A stretch of 23,078 bases of DNA from Bacteroidetes bacterium UBA6183. Its GTDB lineage: Bacteria > Bacteroidota > Bacteroidia > UKL13-3. Shown here piece after piece: positions 16,124 through 23,078 of the stretch. The notes under the pieces were generated by a model. It did not search any database and had not been told where the DNA came from. It worked only from the letters and a program-made list of their open reading frames with translations. Location of the stretch: NCBI GenBank assembly GCA_002422865.1, contig DITN01000003.1, positions 1-23,078 of the forward strand, in the 5' to 3' direction. The first letter of the stretch is position 1. Each line of letters begins with the position of its first letter. Made by a program: the position numbers and the translations under genes.

Positions 16124-17314
16124 ATGATATCGGCAGCGCACATCAAACAATTAGCCCAGAAACACAGCAAACAAATTGTTGACATCAGACATCATTTGCA
16201 CCAAAATCCGGAGTTAAGTTTTGAAGAATACAATACCCAAAAGTATGTGTTACAACAACTCAACAACATGGGCATTAATGATGTAACCCCAATTGCCAAT
16301 ACCGGTTTAGTTGCATTAATTAAAGGTAATAAACCCGATAGTAGAACCATTGCCTTACGTGGCGATATGGATGCTTTGCCTATTGAAGAACAAAATGATG
16401 TGCCTTACAAATCGGTAAATACAGGCGTAATGCATGCTTGCGGACACGATGTTCATACAAGTTGCTTACTGGGCGCTGCACAAATTTTAAACGAACTTAA
16501 TACTGAATTTGAAGGAACCATAAAATTGGTGTTTCAACCCGGTGAAGAAAAATTACCCGGAGGTGCTAGTTTAATGATTAAAGAAGGCGTGCTTAAAAAT
16601 CCTGATGTAAATAGCATGATTGGTCAACACGTAATGCCATTGTTACCTGTTGGAACTGTTGGTTTTCGCAGTGGATTATACATGGCTTCAACCGATGAAA
16701 TTTATGTAACCGTAAAAGGTAAAGGTGGTCATGGTGCTATGCCGCATTTAAATATTGATCCGGTTTTAATTGCCGCACATATCATTACATCTTTACAACA
16801 ATTGGTAAGCCGTATGGCCAATCCTTCTATTCCATGCGTATTATCGTTTGGAAAAGTAATTGCAAATGGCGCAACCAATGTAATTCCTAACGAGGTTAAA
16901 ATGGAAGGAACCTTCCGCACCATGGATGAAAAATGGCGTGCAGACGCACATCAAAAAATGAAAAAATTAGCTGAAGGCATTGCAGAAAGCATGGGCGGTA
17001 GTTGCGATTTTGATATACACCATGGTTATCCGTTTTTAAAAAATAATCCTGATGTTACAGCCAGAGCCAAACAAGCGGCTATTACCTATTTAGGAGAAGA
17101 TAAAGTAGTTGATTTGGACATTTGGATGGCCGCAGAAGACTTTGCATTTTTTAGTCAGGAAGTACCCGCTACATTTTACCGTTTGGGTGTGCGTAATGAA
17201 GCCAAAGGCATTATATCAAGCGTACATACCCCAACATTTAATATTGATGAAGAAGCTCTAGAAATTGGAGCCGGTTTGATGGCTTGGTTAGCGGTGCAGG
17301 AGTTGATTGGTTGA
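16124..17314 (+). CDS. M20D-family amidohydrolase / metallopeptidase (hippurate or N-acyl amino acid hydrolase-like)
   Basis: Predicted two-metal hydrolase that removes acyl groups from N-acylated amino acids or related amides; the true substrate is unknown. The 396-residue length is normal for the family. Metal and catalytic motifs are present: RGDMDALPI (~79-87), HACGHD (104-109, ligands C106 and H108), FQPGEE (137-142, E141 base and E142 ligand), H169 in IGQHV, HGAMPH (203-208) in the dimerisation lid, and H368 in SVHTPTF near the C-terminus. There is no signal peptide, so it is cytoplasmic. The ATG at 16124 is the only option, as an in-frame TGA lies at 16118-16120 and the next Met is at residue 49. 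Family members include N-acetyl-diaminopimelate deacetylase, IAA-amino acid hydrolase and hippuricase, and the sequence alone does not decide between them. Confidence 0.88.
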   Translation: MISAAHIKQLAQKHSKQIVDIRHHLHQNPELSFEEYNTQKYVLQQLNNMGINDVTPIANTGLVALIKGNKPDSRTIALRGDMDALPIEEQNDVPYKSVNTGVMHACGHDVHTSCLLGAAQILNELNTEFEGTIKLVFQPGEEKLPGGASLMIKEGVLKNPDVNSMIGQHVMPLLPVGTVGFRSGLYMASTDEIYVTVKGKGGHGAMPHLNIDPVLIAAHIITSLQQLVSRMANPSIPCVLSFGKVIANGATNVIPNEVKMEGTFRTMDEKWRADAHQKMKKLAEGIAESMGGSCDFDIHHGYPFLKNNPDVTARAKQAAITYLGEDKVVDLDIWMAAEDFAFFSQEVPATFYRLGVRNEAKGIISSVHTPTFNIDEEALEIGAGLMAWLAVQELIG

Positions 17315-17519
17315 TTAGTTAATTAGTTTTTAGGGTTAATATCGAACTTTTAAATACGGAAATCTCTGAAAAAAAGTAAAGGATAAGCAGAAGAATTGGA
17401 TTGTGGCTTACGTATTTTTCTTCACAAATTAGTTTGCGTTTAAAACTGTCAACAAGTGAAATAGGTCAAAAACTAATAAAACCAAGAGTTTAGACAATTA
17501 TAAAACAACCTTATTATTT

Positions 17520-18077
17520 ATGAAACACATTTTAATGCTTTTATCAATAACACTGACTATTGGTGTTAACGCTCAAACAAAAGCTGTTTACAAACCATAC
17601 AACTCAATTGTAGAATTAAAAGGTACAAGCTATGTGATAGCTACAAAAAATAATTGGAACAAGTTTTCGGCACCGGATGAAAAAAGTATGCTGTTTATTA
17701 ATACGTTAAATGGAGACACCAATCGTGTTCAATTATCGGCATCAGGATATTATACTGAATTTAAGCAAATTAAACTAGACAGTTTAGACATAAACCTAGT
17801 GATTGCTACAGACAGAACAGTTGATTTGAATAATAAAAGCGGGATTAATTGGGATGACCCCGAACAACTTTTTGCGATATCAACTGATGGAAAAGTAAAA
17901 ACCCAACTCACCGAAAACGGTTTCTTTGTAAATACTTGGACGGTTAATTCACAAACAGGTTACCTTGTTGTTTCAGGCTACTTAGAGTTAAACAACAACA
18001 ATAAATTTGATAATACAGAAAGAAACGAATTGTTAATTTTTGATTTGAAGACATTGAAATTACTGAGAAGGATATAA
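17520..18077 (+). CDS. Small secreted protein of unknown function (185 aa)
   Basis: I do not recognise a named family. Residues 1-18 are a signal peptide (MKHILMLLSITLTIGVNA/Q), so the product is exported to the periplasm or beyond; there is no lipobox Cys and no T9SS tail. The mature part is predicted mostly beta. Its middle and end (NWDDPEQLFAIS near 110-121, TENGFFVNTWTVNSQTGYL near 131-149) resemble blades of beta-propeller-like proteins common in Bacteroidota. LELNNNNKFDNTERNE (~155-170) has the spacing of a Ca2+-binding loop rich in Asn and Asp, which is suggestive only. The gene stands alone, with 205 bases upstream where no consensus promoter was found, and is convergent with ribE across an 81-base gap. 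Confidence 0.75.
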   Translation: MKHILMLLSITLTIGVNAQTKAVYKPYNSIVELKGTSYVIATKNNWNKFSAPDEKSMLFINTLNGDTNRVQLSASGYYTEFKQIKLDSLDINLVIATDRTVDLNNKSGINWDDPEQLFAISTDGKVKTQLTENGFFVNTWTVNSQTGYLVVSGYLELNNNNKFDNTERNELLIFDLKTLKLLRRI

Positions 18078-18158
18078 CTTGTTATAGGTAAGATAAGTTT
18101 TGTCTGAAAATAAATCATCCAAACTTCAAACCACAAACCTAAAACAACAAACCTCCCG

Positions 18159-18746
18159 CTACTTCCCAAGCATTTTAGCAATATACTTCCCTACTATATC
18201 GTACTCTATATTTACGGTAGTTCCCGGTTTTACAGAGTGTAGGTTGGTATGCTCAAACGTATATGGAATAATGGCTACCGAAAAAGTATCATCAACACAA
18301 TTTACCACGGTTAAACTAATTCCGTTAATACAAATAGAACCTTTGTTTACAATGTATTTAGCGTTCTCTGGTTGAGCCAATTTAAACGAAAATACCCAAC
18401 TTCCTTGTTCATCTGTTACGGATAAACAAGTGGCGGTTCCATCAACATGACCTTGCACAATATGTCCATCAAACCTGCCATTAGCGGGCATACAACGCTC
18501 CAGGTTCACCACATCACCCACTGCTAAATTATTTAAATTGGTTTTTTGAAGGGTTTCGTCAATAGCCGTTACGGTGTAATCGTTGCCTTGTATATCAACC
18601 ACTGTTAAACACACACCATTATGGGCTACACTTTGGTCTATTTTTAACTCGGCAGTAAAAGATGCAGTAATGGTAAAATGTTTGTTGGTTCCTTCTTGTT
18701 GTATTTGGGTAACCTTACCCAATTGTTCTATAATTCCTGTAAACAC
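18159..18746 (-). CDS. ribE: Riboflavin synthase, alpha subunit
   Basis: Cytoplasmic enzyme that dismutates two 6,7-dimethyl-8-ribityllumazine molecules to riboflavin and the pyrimidine precursor, the last step of riboflavin synthesis. The 195-residue protein has the invariant start MFTGIIE and two tandem lumazine-binding barrels: the first with NGVCLTV (43-49), the second opening with GRFDGHIVQGHVDG (~90-103) and containing ICINGISLTVV (~138-148). Length and both barrels are normal. The ATG is four bases after the stop of the upstream 890-aa surface protein gene, so it is probably expressed from the same transcript. No hairpin terminator is evident downstream. Confidence 0.96.
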   Translation of the reverse strand: MFTGIIEQLGKVTQIQQEGTNKHFTITASFTAELKIDQSVAHNGVCLTVVDIQGNDYTVTAIDETLQKTNLNNLAVGDVVNLERCMPANGRFDGHIVQGHVDGTATCLSVTDEQGSWVFSFKLAQPENAKYIVNKGSICINGISLTVVNCVDDTFSVAIIPYTFEHTNLHSVKPGTTVNIEYDIVGKYIAKMLGK

Positions 18747-18750
18747 GTTG

Positions 18751-21423
18751 TTATCTTATTATTTGAACCGTACCTCTGATGTTGCGTTTTCTTACACCAT
18801 CCAAGTAGGTTTCGTATACCTCACAAATGTAGTAGTAAATTCCATCAGGACAATCTTTTCTGGTTTGTTGGTCTTTGCCATCCCACAATATATCAATGTT
18901 TTTGGTAGCATAAACCTGAGCTCCCCAACGGTTATAAATTACCATATCAATACCTGTTACAAACCTGTATGGGAATGGATACAGCGTGTCGTTTATATTA
19001 TCTCCGTTAGGTGTAAACACGTTTGGAATATCGTATGTCGGACAATTTTCTATGCAAACCAAATTGGTTGCATCACTCTCGTTATCAGCCGAATCAACAC
19101 CTGATACATAATAACAACCGGTGATAGAAAGTTTAAGTTCTACCCTATCGTCAACATAATTAAACTGATTGTTGCTTAACTCTGCCAACATTACATAATT
19201 ATCGGTGCGTAGTTGTTTGTGATACACGCGGTACTTAACCACATCAGGCGCACACGGTTGGTTTGGAATCCAAGTTAAATAATTGCGGTACTCGCCTAAC
19301 ACGTTACATGGAGGAGTAACTAACAATTGCGGAGCACAAGGTTTAACCGTATCAATGGGTGTTCCGCATATTTCTTGCGAATAGTTAATGGTGATGAATT
19401 TATTGTTAAATATACTGTAATCGCCAATAGATTTTACCACATAACAATACTCCACATTATTGGTTAGCCCGGTGTCTCTCAATTGGTTTTCGGTAGTTGT
19501 ACCTATGGTATCAAATCCATTTAAAGCATTTTTACGATACACCACAAAACTATCATTAACCCAAGGCACGTCAACATTCCACGATACAATATTGGTTCTA
19601 TCGGTGCAATAAATGGTATTACGAATTGATGTAGCTATTCTACCAGTAGATACCAAACGGAATGTATCATTTATGGTTGCCCAAAAATCGGCAGTATATT
19701 GGTATTGATTTTGAGTGGTGTTTAAAAGCGTATCAGTAAAATTGCCATCAAGCATATCGGTGTATGCATTATAGTTATAGGTAGCCAATGTGGTGTAAGC
19801 ACTTTCTGTTGTTGATTTTCGCTTTAATACAATGCGGTATGGTTTTACATAAACCAGCGTATCCACCACTTTGGGTGTAATGTAAGCCATCTCTATTTTA
19901 CCCGATGTGGTTGAGGTATTACTTACACTAACTTTTGTAATTACGGGGCTGGATAAAATAATGTTATCACACACTTCTATTGATGCGATACTTTCTGAAA
20001 TATCAGAGAAAATGATTTGACCGGTACCGCTTCTTGGCGGATAAACCACCACAACACGGTAACAATACCTAACCAACGGAGACAATCCAATGCCATTGTT
20101 ATCATCGTAGTAAATAGTAGGATTTGGATTATTTAAAGTACGTATAGTAGTTAACAATTTAAAACCGGTGTAAGCAGGCACACCAACCTCGCAAGGACCA
20201 GGATTCCAATTGCTGCTGTCTATTCTTCTGTAAATGCGATACTCACCTACCAAACCACAAGTATCCGGGTTCCATGTTAACTGAAATCCATTGTTTATTT
20301 GTTTGGTTTGCACATTAAGTAACGGTGGACCAATAACATTTACAAAAAACGAATTTTGATTTACTGCAGGTGAAGTAACCTTATCATCACGCGCTTCAAA
20401 AATTACTTGCCAAGGGCGGTAACGTATTTGGTTACAAGTTGGCCTCCATTTAAATTGGGTTGAAACAGAACCTAAACCTATTGCCGGATTTGGAGAAAAA
20501 GTAGCTTTATTATCAACCGAAAATGGACCACCAAAACCATGTAGAGAAACCCTATCAGTTGGGTCCGATTCATTTGCTCTAATAATACGTGTAATAGAAT
20601 CGCCTACAACCACACATCCATCTGCAATATCTTGCACAATAGGTGGGTTGTTAGCACACCTATCAATAAAAATTTGCATATCGCGCACTACATATCCAAC
20701 CAATATCCCTTTGCGATATTCCCTAATTAAAATAGCGATATTGTATATACCAATTCTTGGTGGAGCATTCCATTTTAACTGTCCGTTGTTAAAGCCAATT
20801 TCAAAAAGCCCACTCACAGCTTCCGGATCACTATAGTTAGGTACTACTTCGCCTGTGTTTTGTTTGGGTGTAGTGAGTTGAAAAGTTAAACTATCTCCAT
20901 CAGGATCGTAAGCAGCAGGGTTATGAAAATAAGGCTTTAACTCGCAACCATTATCAATAGGTGGTTTGGTTAAAATGGGCGACCTATTAGGCCCCATACT
21001 TTGATTAACTTTTAATTGTGTTTCTACATAAAACGGAATATATTCTGTATTGCCCAGGTTAATATTGAGAATACCGTTTACCCTAATTTGATCGTAATAA
21101 CTGATGGTGTAAGTGCCGTCAACCCTGTATTCATGAGTAACCACATACACATTTTGTACTACACGAGTTGAGAGTACTGTTCGGCTTGTTCTACTGACTT
21201 TTTCTGAAGAACCATCGCCAAACTTTATTTCTATTTCAACCGTTGACGGATCAGCAAATGATTGTGGATCGGTGTACGATATGGCGGTGATTCTGTATCT
21301 TCTATCGGTGATGTGTTCATACAATATTTCGCCCGCACGATAGTGTGTTGCAAAACTTGTAATTGATGGAAGTATCAATACCAAAACAAGTAAATATTTA
21401 CGTACGAGTAGAATAAAATTCAT
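18751..21423 (-). CDS. T9SS type B (CHU_C) surface protein, gliding motility-associated C-terminal domain (890 aa)
   Basis: Secreted protein predicted to be anchored or exported by the T9SS through a type B tail. Residues 1-25 are a signal peptide (MNFILLVRKYLLVLVL..., cleaved before THYRAGE). The N-terminal region (ATHYRAGEILYE ... FGDGSS) belongs to a beta-sandwich family that commonly opens CHU_C proteins in Bacteroidota. Cadherin/PKD-like segments follow (AAYDPDGDSLTFQLTTP; FEARDD), then several FN3-like domains (FQLTWNPDTCGLVGEYRIYR; FVVYRKN; YLTWIPNQPC ... VKYRVYHKQ). Residues ~796-890 are the CHU_C tail (IPNVFTPNGDNINDTLYPF, YNRWGAQVY, LWDGKD, CPDGIYYYICEVYE). Type B tails are known from SprB-like gliding adhesins, but this protein lacks SprB's long repeats, so its role is open. 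It precedes ribE by four bases. Confidence 0.92.
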   Translation of the reverse strand: MNFILLVRKYLLVLVLILPSITSFATHYRAGEILYEHITDRRYRITAISYTDPQSFADPSTVEIEIKFGDGSSEKVSRTSRTVLSTRVVQNVYVVTHEYRVDGTYTISYYDQIRVNGILNINLGNTEYIPFYVETQLKVNQSMGPNRSPILTKPPIDNGCELKPYFHNPAAYDPDGDSLTFQLTTPKQNTGEVVPNYSDPEAVSGLFEIGFNNGQLKWNAPPRIGIYNIAILIREYRKGILVGYVVRDMQIFIDRCANNPPIVQDIADGCVVVGDSITRIIRANESDPTDRVSLHGFGGPFSVDNKATFSPNPAIGLGSVSTQFKWRPTCNQIRYRPWQVIFEARDDKVTSPAVNQNSFFVNVIGPPLLNVQTKQINNGFQLTWNPDTCGLVGEYRIYRRIDSSNWNPGPCEVGVPAYTGFKLLTTIRTLNNPNPTIYYDDNNGIGLSPLVRYCYRVVVVYPPRSGTGQIIFSDISESIASIEVCDNIILSSPVITKVSVSNTSTTSGKIEMAYITPKVVDTLVYVKPYRIVLKRKSTTESAYTTLATYNYNAYTDMLDGNFTDTLLNTTQNQYQYTADFWATINDTFRLVSTGRIATSIRNTIYCTDRTNIVSWNVDVPWVNDSFVVYRKNALNGFDTIGTTTENQLRDTGLTNNVEYCYVVKSIGDYSIFNNKFITINYSQEICGTPIDTVKPCAPQLLVTPPCNVLGEYRNYLTWIPNQPCAPDVVKYRVYHKQLRTDNYVMLAELSNNQFNYVDDRVELKLSITGCYYVSGVDSADNESDATNLVCIENCPTYDIPNVFTPNGDNINDTLYPFPYRFVTGIDMVIYNRWGAQVYATKNIDILWDGKDQQTRKDCPDGIYYYICEVYETYLDGVRKRNIRGTVQIIR

Positions 21424-21437
21424 GCTATTTTATGTGG

Positions 21438-21472
21438 TAAAGATAAAAAAAAACGGAATAAGGTTGCACAAA
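21438..21472 (-). promoter_or_regulatory. Candidate promoter of the 890-aa gene, overlapping the sdhB terminator
   Basis: On the minus strand TTTG (21472-21469) and TATCTTTA (21445-21438, seven of eight to TAnnTTTG) are separated by 23 bases, at the long edge of accepted spacing. The ATG is 14 bases after the -7 element. The TTTG is formed by the end of the sdhB terminator T tract. Confidence 0.35.
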
Positions 21473-21504
21473 AAATCCCGCTAACCTAAAGTTAACGGGA
21501 TTTT
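21469..21504 (-). terminator. Intrinsic terminator of the sdh operon
   Basis: AAAATCCCGCTAAC (21472-21485) and GTTAACGGGATTTT (21491-21504) form a 14-pair stem around a five-base loop. The single mismatch becomes a G-U pair in minus-strand RNA. On that strand the stem ends in a TTTTTT run. It lies 26 bases beyond the sdhB stop codon. Confidence 0.85.
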
Positions 21505-21530
21505 GATAAAACTATTTTAAGCTGCCTTAA

Positions 21531-22295
21531 TTATACTTTTTGCGTAGACAATTGGGCACCAATAAAATCACGGTTCATACGGGCAATGTTGCTAATAGAG
21601 ATACCTTTAGGGCATTCTGCTTCGCAAGCTCCGGTATTGGTACAAGAACCAAAACCTTCTGCATCCATTTGCGCTACCATGTTTAATACACGTTGTTTGC
21701 GCTCTGGCTGACCTTGAGGTAATAATGCAAACTGCGATACTTTAGCCGATACAAATAACATGGCCGAAGCATTTTTACAAGCGGCTACGCAAGCACCGCA
21801 ACCAATACAAGTTGCTGCTGCAAAAGCCATATCAGCATCATCTTTACCAATTGGTGTTGAGTTTGCATCTTGAGCGTTACCTGTGTTTACTGAAATAAAT
21901 CCACCAGACGACATTACACGATCAAATGCACTTCTGTTCACCGCTAAATCTTTTATTACCGGAAATGCTTTTGCACGCCATGGTTCAACCACGATGGTAT
22001 CGTTGTTTTTAAACGAACGCATGTGTAGTTGGCAGGTGGTTACACCTTGCAACGGACCATGCGGACGGCCATTGATGAACATGCTGCACATGCCACAAAT
22101 ACCTTCGCGGCAATCGTGATCAAATGCTACAGGATCTTTTCCTTCATTAATTAAACGTTCGTTTAACACATCGAACATTTCTAAGAAACTCATATCTGGT
22201 GATACACCTTGAACCGGATAGGTTTCAAAACGACCACGATCATTGTTATTTTTTTGTCTCCACACCTTAAGTGTTACGTTCATATCTCCACTCAT
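21531..22295 (-). CDS. sdhB: Succinate dehydrogenase / fumarate reductase iron-sulfur subunit
   Basis: Electron-transfer subunit of complex II, passing electrons from SdhA flavin to the membrane quinone site. All cluster ligands are visible: [2Fe-2S] C62, C67, C70 and C88 (CREGICGMC ... TTCQ); [4Fe-4S] C163, C166, C169 and C228 (CIGCGACVAAC ... CP); [3Fe-4S] C173, C218 and C224. The 254-residue length and the extra insert before the second cluster domain are typical of the Bacteroidota enzyme, which works with a di-haem SdhC as sole membrane subunit. The ATG at 22295 gives MSGDMNVTLKVW; an in-frame Met four codons later is a possible alternative. It follows sdhA after a gap of 79 bases. Confidence 0.96.
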   Translation of the reverse strand: MSGDMNVTLKVWRQKNNNDRGRFETYPVQGVSPDMSFLEMFDVLNERLINEGKDPVAFDHDCREGICGMCSMFINGRPHGPLQGVTTCQLHMRSFKNNDTIVVEPWRAKAFPVIKDLAVNRSAFDRVMSSGGFISVNTGNAQDANSTPIGKDDADMAFAAATCIGCGACVAACKNASAMLFVSAKVSQFALLPQGQPERKQRVLNMVAQMDAEGFGSCTNTGACEAECPKGISISNIARMNRDFIGAQLSTQKV

Positions 22296-22374
22296 TGTTG
22301 TACTTTTTTTGTTATGGGTTGATAGATTAATTTGTTGAGGTCTATTGTTTTAAAAACAATCAAACCAAAACCTA

Positions 22375-23078
22375 TTACTTATAACTGCGTTGTGCTATTT
22401 TAATGTTTTCGTAGTTCAACACTTCTTTGTGTAACTCCCAGTCGCCATTGGTTAGTTGTTCCCAAGCAGCAACATAGTTAAAGTTTTGGTCGTCACGTAA
22501 AGCTTCTCCCTCTTCAGTTTGATACTCTTCGCGGAAGTGGCCACCACAACTTTCGTTACGGTTTAAGGCATCTTTACACATTAACTCGCCTAACTCTAAG
22601 AAATCGGCAACGCGACCTGCTTTTTCCAATTCAGGATTAAACTCGTTCATATCGCCTGGTACACGCACATCTTTCCAAAACTCAGCACGTAAAGCTTGTA
22701 TATCACTGATGGCTTGTTTTAAACCTTCAGCACTACGCGCCATACCACATTCATTCCACATAATTTTACCTAAACGTTTGTGGAAAAAGTCTACCGACTT
22801 AGTTCCTTTAACGTTCATCAACTTTTCTAAACGAGCTTTGGTTTCGTTTTCGGCAGTTACAAACGCTTCATGGTTGGTATCAATTGGTTTAACGCTAATT
22901 TCTTTACTCAAGTAATTACCAACTGTGTAAGGAATAACAAAGTATCCATCAGCTAAACCTTGCATCAACGCAGAGGCACCTAATCTGTTTGCTCCGTGGT
23001 CTGAGAAATTAGCTTCTCCTGCCACAAAACATCCCGGAATAGTTGACATCAAATTGTAATCTACCCAAACGCCACCCA
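22375..23078 (-). CDS. sdhA: Succinate dehydrogenase flavoprotein subunit, C-terminal part (5' end outside window)
   Basis: The open frame runs to the window edge and encodes the last ~234 residues of SdhA, the FAD-bearing catalytic subunit that oxidises succinate. The first visible residues, GGVWVDYNLMSTIPGCFVAG, followed by NFSDHGANRLGASALMQGL, match the FAD-binding segment and the conserved Arg region close to the active site. The rest is the helical C-terminal domain (FWKDVRVPG, ESCGGHFREEYQTEEGEALR). The internal TTG at 23050-23052 is not a start, since conserved sequence continues upstream of it. sdhC would be expected further upstream. Confidence 0.95.
   Translation of the reverse strand, partial: GGVWVDYNLMSTIPGCFVAGEANFSDHGANRLGASALMQGLADGYFVIPYTVGNYLSKEISVKPIDTNHEAFVTAENETKARLEKLMNVKGTKSVDFFHKRLGKIMWNECGMARSAEGLKQAISDIQALRAEFWKDVRVPGDMNEFNPELEKAGRVADFLELGELMCKDALNRNESCGGHFREEYQTEEGEALRDDQNFNYVAAWEQLTNGDWELHKEVLNYENIKIAQRSYK

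Noticed and set aside
18120..18153. Several CAAAC(C) repeats in the gap between the 185-aa gene and ribE
   Set aside because: Irregular spacing and low complexity; too short and degenerate to call a functional repeat array.
18583..19104. Plus-strand 173-codon frame across the ribE/890-aa gene junction
   Set aside because: It overlaps the invariant MFTGIIE start of ribE and the CHU_C tail on the other strand; no family resemblance.
22344..22360. ATTGTTTTAAAAACAAT inverted repeat between sdhA and sdhB
   Set aside because: A pure AT stem of eight pairs is too weak for a terminator and is expected by chance in such AT-rich DNA; an operator role is not supported.
1..23078. CRISPR array, tRNA/rRNA, toxin-antitoxin pair, anti-phage system or riboswitch
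   Set aside because: None was visible on reading both strands; in particular there is no flavin riboswitch leader at ribE, which follows the upstream gene by four bases.

Overview
This window comes from an AT-rich Bacteroidota chromosome, probably a gliding or environmental lineage near Chitinophagales, Cytophagales or Flavobacteriales (lineage is inference). The basis is type IX secretion system (T9SS) cargo carrying both known sorting tails (type A 'Por' tails and one type B/CHU_C tail), a Bacteroidota-style sdhA-sdhB pair, a DUF4920 lipoprotein, and promoter-like elements of the Bacteroidota form TTTG...TAnnTTTG in place of the E. coli -35/-10 boxes.

Region 1 (1-12935) is a tandem array of at least three co-oriented genes for secreted T9SS proteins: the last 23 codons of one gene, an intact 2224-residue protein, and a protein of about 1863 residues whose reading frame is broken by an apparent one-base deletion near 8610. 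The two large proteins share a signal peptide start (MKRKLL), CARDB-like beta-sandwich spacers, long Asn/Thr/Ser/Gly-rich parallel beta-helix blocks, an FN3-like stalk and the same C-terminal sorting tail. They differ in added modules: a different N-terminal domain in each, and in the second an Ig/PKD-like and a lamin-tail-like domain. Each of the three genes is followed within about 35 bases by a strong palindromic hairpin, two of which are perfect palindromes with the same core. The 3' ends are far more alike than the rest, which suggests duplication plus local gene conversion.

Region 2 (13037-14948, + strand) holds a small DUF4920 lipoprotein gene, a dipeptide epimerase of the enolase superfamily six bases downstream, and smpB of trans-translation. 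Region 3 (14965-17314) has pyrD on the minus strand, convergent with smpB, and a divergent M20D amidohydrolase on the plus strand. The pyrD upstream region carries a well-matched Bacteroidota promoter that favours a GTG start. Region 4 (17520-18077) is a small secreted protein of unknown function.

Region 5 (18159-23078, minus strand) reads, in transcription order, sdhA (5' end outside the window), sdhB, a terminator, an 890-residue T9SS type B surface protein, and ribE four bases after it.

No tRNA, rRNA, CRISPR array, transposase, phage gene or recognisable defence system is visible. The housekeeping genes look ordinary. The parts that merit attention are the beta-helix array, its frameshift, its mosaic divergence and its palindromic terminators.
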